A stretch of DNA of 64,000 nucleotides from positions 6,200,001-6,264,000 of the forward strand of contig NZ_PHHD01000001.1 in the NCBI RefSeq assembly GCF_002813445.1, given 5' to 3'. Under the pieces are notes generated by a model. The model ran no database searches. It was not told the origin of the DNA and worked only from the letters and a program-made list of their open reading frames with translations. Shown piece by piece: positions 19,030 to 27,042 of this stretch. Both the position numbers and the translations under genes were made by a program. Numbering within the stretch: position 1 is the stretch's first letter; each line of letters begins with the position of its first letter. The stretch comes from Pseudomonas tolaasii NCPPB 2192 (GTDB lineage: Bacteria > Pseudomonadota > Gammaproteobacteria > Pseudomonadales > Pseudomonadaceae).

Positions 19030-20343
19030 CTAATCAGCAGCTACGCGCTTCAAGCTCATACAATCAGTTGAATGTCGTCCGATTTCCGACATGTAAGCTT
19101 CAGGTTCAGGGAGCGGAACGCCTACCTCCAGCGCATCTAATAAGTCCGCCCAGTATTGCATCATCCTACGTCTCGGCTCGACGTATTCTGCATGATTGTA
19201 AGCAGCCCGAATTTGGTTGGCATCAGCGTGGGAAAGCTGCGCCTCAATCCACTCTTCTACAAAGCCAACCTCGTTGAGCGCCGTCGAGATGGTGGCTCTG
19301 ATGCCATGACCGGTGAGCCTTCCTTTGAAACCCATCCGACCAATCGCGGTGTTAAGGGTATTTTCACTAATCATTTCCTGCGGCTCGTATCGGTGAACCA
19401 GGAGATACCGTGCGCCGCGCATCCTTAATTGCATCAGCCGCCGCACGATTGTAATTGCTTGAATAGACAGCGGAATCACATAAGGCGGAATCTCATTTCC
19501 CTGAGTTCGCACACGACTTCGGAGCTGCTTCACCCCCTCCGGCGGCACTAGCCAGATCCCCCTATCGAAGTCGAATTGGTCTGGCGTCGACGCCCGCAGC
19601 TCTCCTGTACGCACGCCCGTCAGAAGCAATAGACGAATACCAAGCCGTGTCTTTTCCGCACACTCACAGTGGGTGACGGCTCTGAGCAATCCTGGAAGTT
19701 CATTAACTTGGAGGAAGGGATTATGGCGGATCGGCCTCGGCGTCTCGGCAACGATATCAAGGTCTGCTGCTGGGTTCACATTAATAAGCCCTTCCGCCAT
19801 AGCAAAACGAAAGATATGGTTGAGCCAGGTCCGCACCTTTCGAGCAGACACCAGCGCTCCTCTGCGCTCAATTCGTCGAATGAGCTCCAGCACGTCGCCA
19901 CGAGAAATATCCGCGATCGGAAGATCGCCCAAACACGGCAACATGTCCTTCTTTAGGTATTTGCTGGCTTGCTCCGCACTGCCCTTCTTGCTTTTCGTCA
20001 GCTTTTTACTTCGGAACTCATGCCAACGATCAGCAACCGCTTCAAACGTGTTGTTGGCGGCACGGGAGGCTCTCTGCCTCTCGGCACGACGATGCGATCG
20101 GGGATCGATATTGTTGGCCACCAGCACACGTGCAGCCTCTCTCCGCTGACGAGCCTCCTTTAGACTCACGTCGGGATAGATGCCGAGGGAAATACGCAAT
20201 TGTTTGTCATGCCAATAGAAACGGAAATGCCAACGCTTCGAACCCGTCGGGGGCACTTGCAGAGATAAGCCATCCCCATCAGTTAACGTATAAGGCTTGC
20301 TGGCGGGCTTGGCTTGCTTGATCGCTGTATCTGTCAGAGCCAT
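19030..20343 (-). CDS. P4-type tyrosine integrase of a tRNA-Asp island
   Basis: A 437-residue tyrosine recombinase. The N-terminal DUF4102 arm domain is at about 1-90 (ALTDTAIKQAKPASKPYTLTD; KRWHFRFYWHDKQLRISLG), the core-binding domain at about 100-200, and the catalytic domain carries Arg245 (LTGVRTGELR), His346-x-x-Arg349 (GHGIRAT), His372 (LSHAD) and the nucleophile Tyr387 (AAYNHAEY). All catalytic residues are present, so it may be active. Its start lies 233 bases from the 3' end of tRNA-Asp (20577), the standard position for an island integrase, so the island should extend leftward and the 3' part of the tRNA should be the attachment site. Confidence 0.93.
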   Translation of the reverse strand: MALTDTAIKQAKPASKPYTLTDGDGLSLQVPPTGSKRWHFRFYWHDKQLRISLGIYPDVSLKEARQRREAARVLVANNIDPRSHRRAERQRASRAANNTFEAVADRWHEFRSKKLTKSKKGSAEQASKYLKKDMLPCLGDLPIADISRGDVLELIRRIERRGALVSARKVRTWLNHIFRFAMAEGLINVNPAADLDIVAETPRPIRHNPFLQVNELPGLLRAVTHCECAEKTRLGIRLLLLTGVRTGELRASTPDQFDFDRGIWLVPPEGVKQLRSRVRTQGNEIPPYVIPLSIQAITIVRRLMQLRMRGARYLLVHRYEPQEMISENTLNTAIGRMGFKGRLTGHGIRATISTALNEVGFVEEWIEAQLSHADANQIRAAYNHAEYVEPRRRMMQYWADLLDALEVGVPLPEPEAYMSEIGRHSTDCMSLKRVAAD

Positions 20344-20576
20344 CAGACACCTCCTTTTGCATCAAGGAGGGGAATACAACCCAGTGGTAGACGAACCAAT
20401 ACGAAAATTGATGCGCAAGGAATCGTAAAAGGCTGTGCCAGCGGTGTACTTAAATGTGTACTTAAAAACCGTGGCTGGAGATGGATCCCAATGGAATTCA
20501 GAAAACGAAAAAAGCGACTCAAAGCCGCTATTTCCGGCACTTCCAAGCGCTCAGTGAGCCTTAGTGGAAGCAAATG

Positions 20577-20653
20577 TGGCGCAGCGGACGGGACTCGAAC
20601 CCGCGACCCCCGGCGTGACAGGCCGGTATTCTAACCGACTGAACTACCGCTGC
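20577..20653 (-). tRNA. tRNA-Asp (GTC), probable island attachment site
   Basis: Cloverleaf of 77 bases with encoded CCA, acceptor GCAGCGG/CCGCTGC, anticodon GTC and T-loop GGTTCGAGTC. It is identical to the second copy at 20925-21001. Its 3' end faces the integrase gene, so it is the likely attachment site. I did not find the matching 3' repeat elsewhere in the window. Confidence 0.96.
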
Positions 20654-20672
20654 GCGTAACACTTGAAGCGAA

Positions 20673-20748
20673 TGGTGGGTGATGACGGGATCGAACCGCC
20701 GACATTCTGCTTGTAAGGCAGACGCTCTCCCAGCTGAGCTAATCACCC
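20673..20748 (-). tRNA. tRNA-Val (TAC)
   Basis: Cloverleaf of 76 bases with encoded CCA, acceptor GGGTGAT/ATCACCC, anticodon TAC and T-loop GGTTCGATCC. It lies 19 bases upstream of tRNA-Asp in the same transcript and is identical to the copy at 21021-21096. Confidence 0.96.
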
Positions 20749-20860
20749 TTCGTTTCGGTGTGGGCGCATCATACACCAAAAAATCGTAATGTCTTGATTT
20801 AAATGCAATTTATATAAAAAAAGTTTAAATCGCGATTTTTTGCCATATTCCGGACAAAGA

Positions 20861-20885
20861 AAAGCCCGCAATTAAGCGGGCTTTC
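20861..20885 (-). terminator. Rho-independent terminator after the upstream tRNA pair
   Basis: AAAGCCCGC and GCGGGCTTT form a nine-base stem around AATTAA. On the minus strand TTTTCTTT continues after it, so it ends transcription of the 21096-20925 tRNA pair. The downstream pair would then need its own promoter or read-through. Confidence 0.75.
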
Positions 20886-20924
20886 TGTGGTGACCTGGCG
20901 TTCAGCGTTCCAGGTGACCGAATA

Positions 20925-21001
20925 TGGCGCAGCGGACGGGACTCGAACCCGCGACCCCCGGCGTGACAGGCCGGTATTCTAACCGACTGAACTACCGCTG
21001 C
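20925..21001 (-). tRNA. tRNA-Asp (GTC), second copy
   Basis: Same 77-base sequence as 20577-20653, with anticodon GTC and encoded CCA. It follows tRNA-Val by 19 bases. Confidence 0.96.
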
Positions 21002-21020
21002 GCGTAACACATGAAGCGAA

Positions 21021-21096
21021 TGGTGGGTGATGACGGGATCGAACCGCCGACATTCTGCTTGTAAGGCAGACGCTCTCCCAGCTGAGCTAATCACCC
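21021..21096 (-). tRNA. tRNA-Val (TAC), second copy
   Basis: Same 76-base sequence as 20673-20748. It is the first gene of the pair, reading away from rdgC. The promoter should lie in 21097-21230 on the minus strand. Confidence 0.96.
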
Positions 21097-21255
21097 TTCG
21101 TTTCGGTGTGGCGCGCATTCTACGGAGCGACCTTAAGTCTGGCAAGCACTTTCTTAAATCTTTTTTTTCAGCCCTTCCAATGGCTTAGGCAGGGTTGGCC
21201 TGCGGCGCTATCAAGAGAATAATGCCCCCCTTTGTATAAAGGAGAGACTCACCCC

Positions 21256-22176
21256 ATGTGGTTCAAGAACCTGCTTATCTATCGCCTGACCCAAGATCTG
21301 CCTGTTGATGCCGAGGCGTTGGAAGCGGCCATGGCCACCAAGCTGGCGCGCCCTTGTGCGAGCCAGGAGTTGACCACTTACGGTTTCGTCGCCCCTTTCG
21401 GTAAAGGTGAAGACGCTCCTCTGGTTCACGTCAGCGGCGACTTCCTGCTGATCGCCGCACGCAAGGAAGAACGCATCCTGCCGGGTAGCGTGGTGCGTGA
21501 CGCGGTTAAAGAGAAAGTCGAAGAGATTGAGGCCGAGCAAATGCGCAAGGTCTACAAAAAGGAACGCGACCAGATCAAGGACGAGATTATCCAGGCCTTC
21601 CTGCCGCGCGCCTTTATTCGTCGCTCGTCGACCTTCGCTGCCATTGCGCCGAAGCAAGGCCTGATCCTGGTGAACTCTGCCAGCCCGAAACGCGCCGAAG
21701 ACCTGCTGTCCACCCTGCGTGAAGTGATCGGTACCCTGCCGGTTCGCCCACTCACCGTGAAAACCGCGCCAACCGCAATCATGACCGACTGGGTCACCAC
21801 CCAGAAACCGGCCGACGATTTCTTCGTCCTCGACGAATGCGAGCTGCGCGACACCCACGAAGACGGCGGCATTGTGCGCTGCAAGCGCCAGGACCTGACC
21901 GGCGAAGAGATCCAACTGCACCTGACCACCGGCAAAGTCGTCACCCAGCTGTCGCTGGCCTGGCAGGACAAGCTGTCCTTCATGCTCGACGACAAAATGA
22001 CCGTCAAGCGCCTGAAGTTCGAAGACCTGCTGCAGGATCAGGCGGAACAGGATGGCGGTGACGAAGCCCTCGGCCAACTGGATGCAAGCTTTACCCTGAT
22101 GATGCTGACGTTTGGTGATTTCATCCCGGCGCTGGTTGAAGCGCTTGGCGGCGAAGAAACCCCGCAAGGCATCTAA
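21256..22176 (+). CDS. rdgC: Recombination-associated protein RdgC
   Basis: A 306-residue ring-forming DNA-binding protein that binds duplex DNA without sequence specificity and limits RecA activity. It is recognised by the start MWFKNLLIYRLTQD, LARPCASQELTTYGFVAPFG, VHVSGDFLLIAARKEERILP, the charged helix KEKVEEIEAEQMRKVYKKERDQ and FAAIAPKQGLILVNS. I start at the ATG at 21256, the conserved N-terminus; an upstream frame start at 21232 adds eight unrelated residues. AGGAGA lies about 12 bases before the ATG. The length is normal. It is a core gene, here divergent from the tRNA pairs. Confidence 0.97.
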   Translation: MWFKNLLIYRLTQDLPVDAEALEAAMATKLARPCASQELTTYGFVAPFGKGEDAPLVHVSGDFLLIAARKEERILPGSVVRDAVKEKVEEIEAEQMRKVYKKERDQIKDEIIQAFLPRAFIRRSSTFAAIAPKQGLILVNSASPKRAEDLLSTLREVIGTLPVRPLTVKTAPTAIMTDWVTTQKPADDFFVLDECELRDTHEDGGIVRCKRQDLTGEEIQLHLTTGKVVTQLSLAWQDKLSFMLDDKMTVKRLKFEDLLQDQAEQDGGDEALGQLDASFTLMMLTFGDFIPALVEALGGEETPQGI

Positions 22177-22190
22177 AAGCGCACGGTCAG

Positions 22191-22294
22191 TGTGGGAGCT
22201 GGCTTGTGTGGGAGCCGGGCTTGCCCGCGATGCAGGCACTGCGGTCTTCAATCAGACCGAGTCGATGCTATCGCCGGCAAGCCAGCTCCCACAC
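22191..22294. repeat. REP-type palindrome pair (REPIN-like)
   Basis: GTGGGAGC..GGGCTTGCCCGCGAT is followed about 45 bases later by the inverted partner ATCGCCGGCAAGCCAGCTCCCAC, with an extra truncated GTGTGGGAGCTGGCTTGTG before it. This is the extragenic palindrome family of fluorescent pseudomonads. Confidence 0.85.
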
Positions 22295-22356
22295 GAGCAA
22301 GCCCCCACAGCTGATCCGGTTGCAACCCAAAGCATTCCAATAACAAGGACATCCCC

Positions 22357-23316
22357 ATGCGCGCACTCGCCGCCCTGAGCCGCTTCGTCGGCAATACCTT
22401 CGCCTACTGGGTGTTGATCTTCGCGGTGCTCGCCTTCCTAGAACCCGCATGGTTCATCGGCCTGAAGGGCGCCATCGTGCCGTTGTTGGGCCTGGTGATG
22501 TTCGGCATGGGGCTGACCCTCAAACTCGAAGACTTCGCCGAAGTCGCCCGCCATCCTTGGCGCGTGGCGCTGGGCGTGGTCGCGCATTTCGTCATCATGC
22601 CCGGCGTAGCCTGGTTGTTGTGCCAGGCGTTCCACCTGCCGCCGGAAATCGCGGTCGGCGTGATTCTGGTCGGTTGCTGCCCAAGTGGCACCTCATCCAA
22701 CGTGATGACCTGGCTGGCGCGGGGCGACCTGGCGCTGTCGGTGGCCATCGCCGCCGTGACCACCCTCCTCGCCCCGCTGCTGACACCTGCGCTGATCTGG
22801 CTGTTGGCTTCGGCCTGGTTGCCGGTTTCATTCATGGAATTGTTCTGGTCGATCCTGCAAGTGGTGCTGCTGCCGATCGTGCTTGGCGTTATTGCCCAGC
22901 GCGTGCTCGGCGAGCGGGTGCGCCATGCGGTAGACGTGCTGCCGCTGGTGTCGGTGGTCAGCATCGTGATCATCGTCGCGGCGGTGGTGGCGGCGAGCCA
23001 GGCGAAAATTGCCGAGTCAGGCCTGCTGATCATGGCCGTGGTGATGCTGCACAACAGCTTCGGCTACTTGCTGGGCTATTTCACCGGCCGATTGTTCAAG
23101 CTGCCGTTGGCGCAACGCAAGTCACTGGCGCTGGAAGTGGGCATGCAAAATTCCGGGCTGGGCGCCGCATTGGCCAGTGCACACTTTTCGCCGTTGGCGG
23201 CGGTGCCAAGTGCGCTGTTCAGCGTCTGGCACAATATTTCCGGGGCGCTGCTGTCGACTTACTTCCGCCGCATGAGCGAAAAGGAAGACCGTCGCGCGCT
23301 GGAAACCACGCCGTAA
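22357..23316 (+). CDS. Bile acid:sodium symporter family transporter
   Basis: A 319-residue inner-membrane carrier of the BASS family with nine to ten hydrophobic segments. Conserved parts are the GMGLTLKLEDF motif after helix 2, LVGCCPSGTSSNVMTWLARGDLALSV (the crossover region with the sodium-site Pro-Ser-Gly) and ALEVGMQNSGLGAALA (second crossover). Bacterial members carry various organic anions, for example pantoate or keto acids, so the name does not imply bile salts. It lies after rdgC, separated by a REP element, and upstream of the riboswitch and sugE, probably with its own promoter. Confidence 0.9.
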   Translation: MRALAALSRFVGNTFAYWVLIFAVLAFLEPAWFIGLKGAIVPLLGLVMFGMGLTLKLEDFAEVARHPWRVALGVVAHFVIMPGVAWLLCQAFHLPPEIAVGVILVGCCPSGTSSNVMTWLARGDLALSVAIAAVTTLLAPLLTPALIWLLASAWLPVSFMELFWSILQVVLLPIVLGVIAQRVLGERVRHAVDVLPLVSVVSIVIIVAAVVAASQAKIAESGLLIMAVVMLHNSFGYLLGYFTGRLFKLPLAQRKSLALEVGMQNSGLGAALASAHFSPLAAVPSALFSVWHNISGALLSTYFRRMSEKEDRRALETTP

Positions 23317-23354
23317 ACTTGATCGTCCGATCAATATTCGGCACTCTACCGAGC

Positions 23355-23408
23355 TTCGCGGGGACGACCTCGCGACGCTCTCAAGCGCCTAATCCGGGGA
23401 CGACCCCA
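23355..23408 (+). promoter_or_regulatory. Guanidine-II (mini-ykkC) riboswitch candidate
   Basis: Two small hairpins each present an ACGA tetraloop on a GC-rich stem ending in GGG/CC. Hairpin 1 is CGCGGGG-ACGA-CCTCGCG at 23357-23374 and hairpin 2 is GGGG-ACGA-CCCC at 23396-23407. This is the defining layout of the mini-ykkC motif. It ends 23 bases before the sugE start, so guanidinium binding would expose the ribosome binding site (GAGAGAGGG, 23418-23425) and turn on the exporter. Confidence 0.88.
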
Positions 23409-23430
23409 CGTCTATAGAGAGAGGGTCAGC

Positions 23431-23745
23431 ATGTCCTGGATCATTCTGTTTTTTGCCGGTTTGTTTGAAGTGGGCTGGGCCGTTGGCCTGAAATACACCG
23501 ACGGCTTCAGCAAGCCATTGCCCACCGCCCTGACGATTGCCGCCATGGCCATCAGCCTCGGCCTGCTCGGGCTGGCCATGAAGGAGCTGCCGCTGGGCAC
23601 CGCCTATGCCATCTGGACGGGCGTGGGTGCCGTGGGCACGGTGATTGCCGGGATCATCCTGTTTGGGGAGTCGATGGCGCTGTTTCGGTTGGCGAGTGTG
23701 GCGTTGATTATTTGCGGGCTGGTCGGGCTCAAGATCAGCACATAG
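23431..23745 (+). CDS. sugE: SugE/Gdx guanidinium exporter (SMR family)
   Basis: A 104-residue four-helix small multidrug resistance protein. The essential Glu13 is in helix 1 (FFAGLFEVGWAVGLKYTDGF). The Gly-rich dimer helix 4 (ALIICGLVGLKIST) and the pattern KELPLGTAYAIWTGVGAVGTVIAGIILFGE mark the SugE/Gdx subtype rather than EmrE. Gdx proteins export guanidinium in exchange for protons. The guanidine-II riboswitch candidate just upstream supports that substrate strongly. It probably forms a single-gene transcript, with a REP pair downstream. Confidence 0.95.
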   Translation: MSWIILFFAGLFEVGWAVGLKYTDGFSKPLPTALTIAAMAISLGLLGLAMKELPLGTAYAIWTGVGAVGTVIAGIILFGESMALFRLASVALIICGLVGLKIST

Positions 23746-23756
23746 GCCTCTAACGC

Positions 23757-23824
23757 CATCGCAGGCAAGCCAGCTCCCACACTTGGAATGCATTTCAAAT
23801 GTGGGAGCTGGCTTGCCTGCGATG
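23757..23824. repeat. REP-type palindrome pair
   Basis: CATCGCAGGCAAGCCAGCTC and its exact inverse are separated by about 20 bases, forming a long hairpin between the convergent sugE and transporter/acyltransferase genes. Confidence 0.88.
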
Positions 23825-23847
23825 AGGCCAATCAATCCAACACAGAG

Positions 23848-25716
23848 CTACCTGACACTCCCCCGCAACCCACCGACAACCTCCTGCAATCTTGCAGGCG
23901 TCGGCCCTTCCACCGGCTCACCCGCCACCAACACCACCCGCGACCAGATCCGGTGAAAGAACCCCTTGTTCGGATCGCGGCTGAAAAAACTCCCCCACAA
24001 CCCCTGCAACGCGAGTGGAATCACCGGCACCGGCGTTTCCTCAAGAATGCGCGTCACGCCACCGCGAAACTCATTCATCTCGCCATCGGCCGTCAACTTG
24101 CCTTCGGGGAAGATGCACACCAGCTCCCCGTCCTTCAGATACTGCGCAATGCGCGTGAAGGCCTTTTCGTAGATCTGGATATCTTCGTGTCGCCCGGCAA
24201 TCGGAATCGCCCCGGCAGTACGGAAGATAAAATTCAGCACCGGCAAACGGTAGATCTTGTAGTACATGACAAAGCGAATCGGCCTGCGCACCGCGCCGCC
24301 AATCAGCAGCGCATCGACAAACGACACGTGGTTGCACACCAGCAATGCCGCGCCTTCATCGGGAATGGCTTCCAGGTTGCGATGCTCCACACGGTACATG
24401 GAATGGCTGAGCAGCCAGATCATGAAACGCATGGTGAACTCGGGAACGATCCTGAAGATGTAAGTGTTCACCGCGATGTTGAGCAGCGACACCACCAGGA
24501 ACAATTCGGGGATCGACAGCTTGGCCACGCTCAGCAGCAGGATCGACACGATGGCCGACACCACCATGAACAGCGCGTTGAGAATGTTGTTGGCCGCGAT
24601 CACCCGCGCGCGTTCGTTCTCGGCAGTACGCGACTGAATCAACGCGTACAGCGGCACGATATAAAAACCACCAAACACGCCCAGCCCAAGAATATCGAAC
24701 AGCACCCACCACGCCTGACCGTAACCCAGCACCGCCAGCCAGTCGTTGGCCTGCACGTTCTGCGGGAAACCGCCGGAATGCCACCACAGCAACAGGCCAA
24801 ACACGGTCAGGCCGAAGGAGCCAAACGGCACCAGGCCGATTTCCACCTTACGTCCGGAGAGTTTCTCGCAGAGCATCGAACCCAGCGCGATACCCACCGA
24901 GAACACCGTGAGAATCAGCGTTACCACAGTTTCATCGCCGTACAACCACTCTTTGGCGTAGGCCGGGATTTGCGTGAGGTAGATCGCGCCGACAAACCAG
25001 AACCACGAGTTGCCGACGATGGAACGCGAAACTGCAGGCGTCTGCCCCAGGCCCAGGCGCAAGGTGGCCCAGGATTCACTGAAGATGTTCCAGTTCAGGC
25101 GCAACCCCGGCGTGGACGCCGCCGCCCGTGGAATGCTGCGGCTGGCCAGGTAGCCCAGCACCGCCACGCCGACGATCGCCCCCGCCACGACGGGCGCGTA
25201 ATGGGTGGACGACATCATGATCCCGGCGCCAATGGTACCGGCCAGAATCGCCAGGAACGTGCCCATTTCCACCAGGCCGTTGCCGCCCACCAGCTCATCT
25301 TCGTGCAACGCTTGCGGCATGATCGAGTACTTCACCGGCCCGAACAGCGCCGAGTGCGTGCCCATGGCGAACAGCGCCAGCAGCATCAGTTCCAGGTGGT
25401 TGGTGAGGAACCCCGTGGCGCCGACGGCCATGATCACGATCTCGCCGATCTTGATCGCGCGGATCAACGCGTCCTTGTTGAATTTCTCGCCAAACTGCCC
25501 CGCCAGCGCCGAAAACAGAAAGAACGGCAGGATAAACAGCAATGCACACAGGTTGACCCAAATGGAGCGGTCACCGTCGATGGTGAGTTTGTACAGAATC
25601 GCCAGGATCAGCGACTGCTTGAAGATGTTGTCGTTGAAGGCGCCCAGCAACTGGGTGATGAAAAACGGCAAGAAACGCCGTGTGCGCAGCAAGGTGAATT
25701 GTGAGGGGTGGCTCAT
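23848..25716 (-). CDS. Lysophospholipid transporter (LplT-type MFS) fused to PlsC-type acyltransferase
   Basis: A 622-residue two-domain membrane protein. Residues 1 to about 430 are an MFS carrier of the LplT type (FFITQLLGAFNDNIFKQSL, FGPVKYSIMPQALHEDELVGGN). Residues about 440-622 are a 1-acylglycerophosphate acyltransferase with the catalytic NH-x4-D (Asn462, His463, Asp468 in CNHVSFVDALL) and FPEGK (536-540). It should flip lysophospholipids inward and reacylate them. The third module of the longer Aas-type fusions, the acyl-ACP synthetase, is absent, so acyl donors must come from elsewhere. A perfect hairpin lies just upstream of the start. Confidence 0.9.
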   Translation of the reverse strand: MSHPSQFTLLRTRRFLPFFITQLLGAFNDNIFKQSLILAILYKLTIDGDRSIWVNLCALLFILPFFLFSALAGQFGEKFNKDALIRAIKIGEIVIMAVGATGFLTNHLELMLLALFAMGTHSALFGPVKYSIMPQALHEDELVGGNGLVEMGTFLAILAGTIGAGIMMSSTHYAPVVAGAIVGVAVLGYLASRSIPRAAASTPGLRLNWNIFSESWATLRLGLGQTPAVSRSIVGNSWFWFVGAIYLTQIPAYAKEWLYGDETVVTLILTVFSVGIALGSMLCEKLSGRKVEIGLVPFGSFGLTVFGLLLWWHSGGFPQNVQANDWLAVLGYGQAWWVLFDILGLGVFGGFYIVPLYALIQSRTAENERARVIAANNILNALFMVVSAIVSILLLSVAKLSIPELFLVVSLLNIAVNTYIFRIVPEFTMRFMIWLLSHSMYRVEHRNLEAIPDEGAALLVCNHVSFVDALLIGGAVRRPIRFVMYYKIYRLPVLNFIFRTAGAIPIAGRHEDIQIYEKAFTRIAQYLKDGELVCIFPEGKLTADGEMNEFRGGVTRILEETPVPVIPLALQGLWGSFFSRDPNKGFFHRIWSRVVLVAGEPVEGPTPARLQEVVGGLRGSVR

Positions 25717-25730
25717 CGTCCGTGTTCCTG

Positions 25731-25766
25731 CGTGGCCTGAAGGCTTTTGTGTTTTTTCAGGCCACG
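25731..25766. repeat. Perfect 11-bp hairpin between two minus-strand genes
   Basis: CGTGGCCTGAA pairs exactly with TTCAGGCCACG around a 14-base loop. It lies 17 bases after the stop of the TehA-type gene and 14 bases before the start of the acyltransferase gene, on the transcribed path of both. The minus strand has no T run after it, so it could be a transcript-stabilising or attenuating hairpin. Confidence 0.6.
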
Positions 25767-25783
25767 ACTTTACCTAACTCCGC

Positions 25784-26932
25784 TTACTTATTCGCTAGTC
25801 CTGCAATGCATGGCGAAACAAAAAGCTCACCTTTATAGGCACCTTGCACCGTGCGGCTGGTCACGATCAGCCACATCAGCGCCAGCGCGCCCACCAGTGC
25901 GCTGCCAAAGATGCTGAAGAACCCCAGGTGCAACAGGCTGGCCAGCTTCAAGGTGGCCAGGGCATACACACCCAACGGGAAGGTAAAGCCCCACCAGCCC
26001 AGGTTGAACGGGATACCGGCGCGCAGATAGCGCAGGGTGATCAGCACCGCGATCAACATCCACCACAAACCAAAGCCCCACAGTGCGATGCCGGCGACAA
26101 GCCCCAGGCCGTTGGCCATTTCGCCCACACCGGGCAAGCCATTGGCGGCGAAGATCGCCGGCGCATCGCCCCCCAGCAACAGCATGCCCAACGCGCCGGT
26201 GCCGATGGGGCCAAGGGCCAGCCAGCTCGACGCGGCCATATTGGCGTGGGGCAGTTTATGCAGGGCCATACGCAACATCAGGATGGTCAGGATGCTGAAC
26301 GCCACCGGCAGGGAAAATGCCCACAACACGTAGCTGGTCACCAGCATCACCAGTTGCGAATGCGCGTCCGCCAAATGCGGCGCGAGCAGGCCGCCACTCG
26401 CCGCCGCGACTTCGGCGGCTACCACCGGCAGCAGCCATACGGCGGTCATCTGGTCGATGCTGTGTTCCTGGCGGGTGAACATCATAAACGGGATCAACAC
26501 GCCGCAGGCCAGGGCCATCGCCACGTCCAGCCACCACACGGCTTCGGCCAGCGGCACCACGCCACTGCCCCAGCGCGGCAAGCCGAACAGCAGCAAACCA
26601 TTGAGAAGAGTCGCCAGCCCCATGGGGATGGTGCCGAAAAACATCGAAACCGTAGAGTGGCCGAAGATCCGCCGCGCTTCGTGGAAGAACATCACCCAAC
26701 GCGCGGCGTAGAGCACACTGAACAACACAAACAGGCCGATGGTAAAAAACCACAACCCTTCGCCAACAGCGCGCAGGCCGGGCAGATTGATGGGCAGCTG
26801 GGCCAGGGCCAACGCCAGCACGCCGGTGCCCATGGTCGCGGCGAACCAGTTGGGGGTGAACTGGCGAATCACTTCCCGTGGACGGGTCAGGTGACTGAAG
26901 GGTTTGTAACTGATGGTATTCGAGCAAGTCAT
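25784..26932 (-). CDS. TehA/SLAC1-type C4-dicarboxylate/tellurite transporter family protein
   Basis: A 382-residue membrane protein with about ten helices of the voltage-dependent anion channel (TDT/SLAC1) fold. Markers are the N-terminal FTPNWFAATMGTGVLALALAQ, HSTVSMFFGTIPMGLATLLNG, FMMFTRQEHSIDQMTAVWLLPVV and NLGWWGFTFPLGVYALATLKLA. Relatives include fungal Ssu1 sulfite pumps, Mae1 malate permease and TehA. The GWWGFTFPLG signature with the Phe gate is common to all, so the substrate (sulfite, malate or tellurite-linked) stays open. The start is the ATG at 26932. Confidence 0.88.
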   Translation of the reverse strand: MTCSNTISYKPFSHLTRPREVIRQFTPNWFAATMGTGVLALALAQLPINLPGLRAVGEGLWFFTIGLFVLFSVLYAARWVMFFHEARRIFGHSTVSMFFGTIPMGLATLLNGLLLFGLPRWGSGVVPLAEAVWWLDVAMALACGVLIPFMMFTRQEHSIDQMTAVWLLPVVAAEVAAASGGLLAPHLADAHSQLVMLVTSYVLWAFSLPVAFSILTILMLRMALHKLPHANMAASSWLALGPIGTGALGMLLLGGDAPAIFAANGLPGVGEMANGLGLVAGIALWGFGLWWMLIAVLITLRYLRAGIPFNLGWWGFTFPLGVYALATLKLASLLHLGFFSIFGSALVGALALMWLIVTSRTVQGAYKGELFVSPCIAGLANK

Positions 26933-27042
26933 GATGGCAATCCTCTTCCTCGCATGAGGTTGAGACCATGGTAGAACCTTATCGAATATCTATATAACGG
27001 GTAATTTCTCTAACTGTTATCTGTTTTGCCTATATAAACGAG

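Noticed and set aside
20314..20634. Plus-strand frame ending near DGTRTRDPRRD beside the tRNA-Asp
   Set aside because: The C-terminal part is a translation of the tRNA-Asp complement, a common false gene call.
22191..23824. Palindromic arrays considered as CRISPR
   Set aside because: Units are inverted pairs of a REP family with variable spacing, not direct repeats with regular spacers, and no cas genes are present.
23788..25704. A 638-codon plus-strand open frame opposite the transporter/acyltransferase
   Set aside because: Composition is dominated by His, Arg and Gln, and it has no domain; the minus-strand gene has complete motifs.
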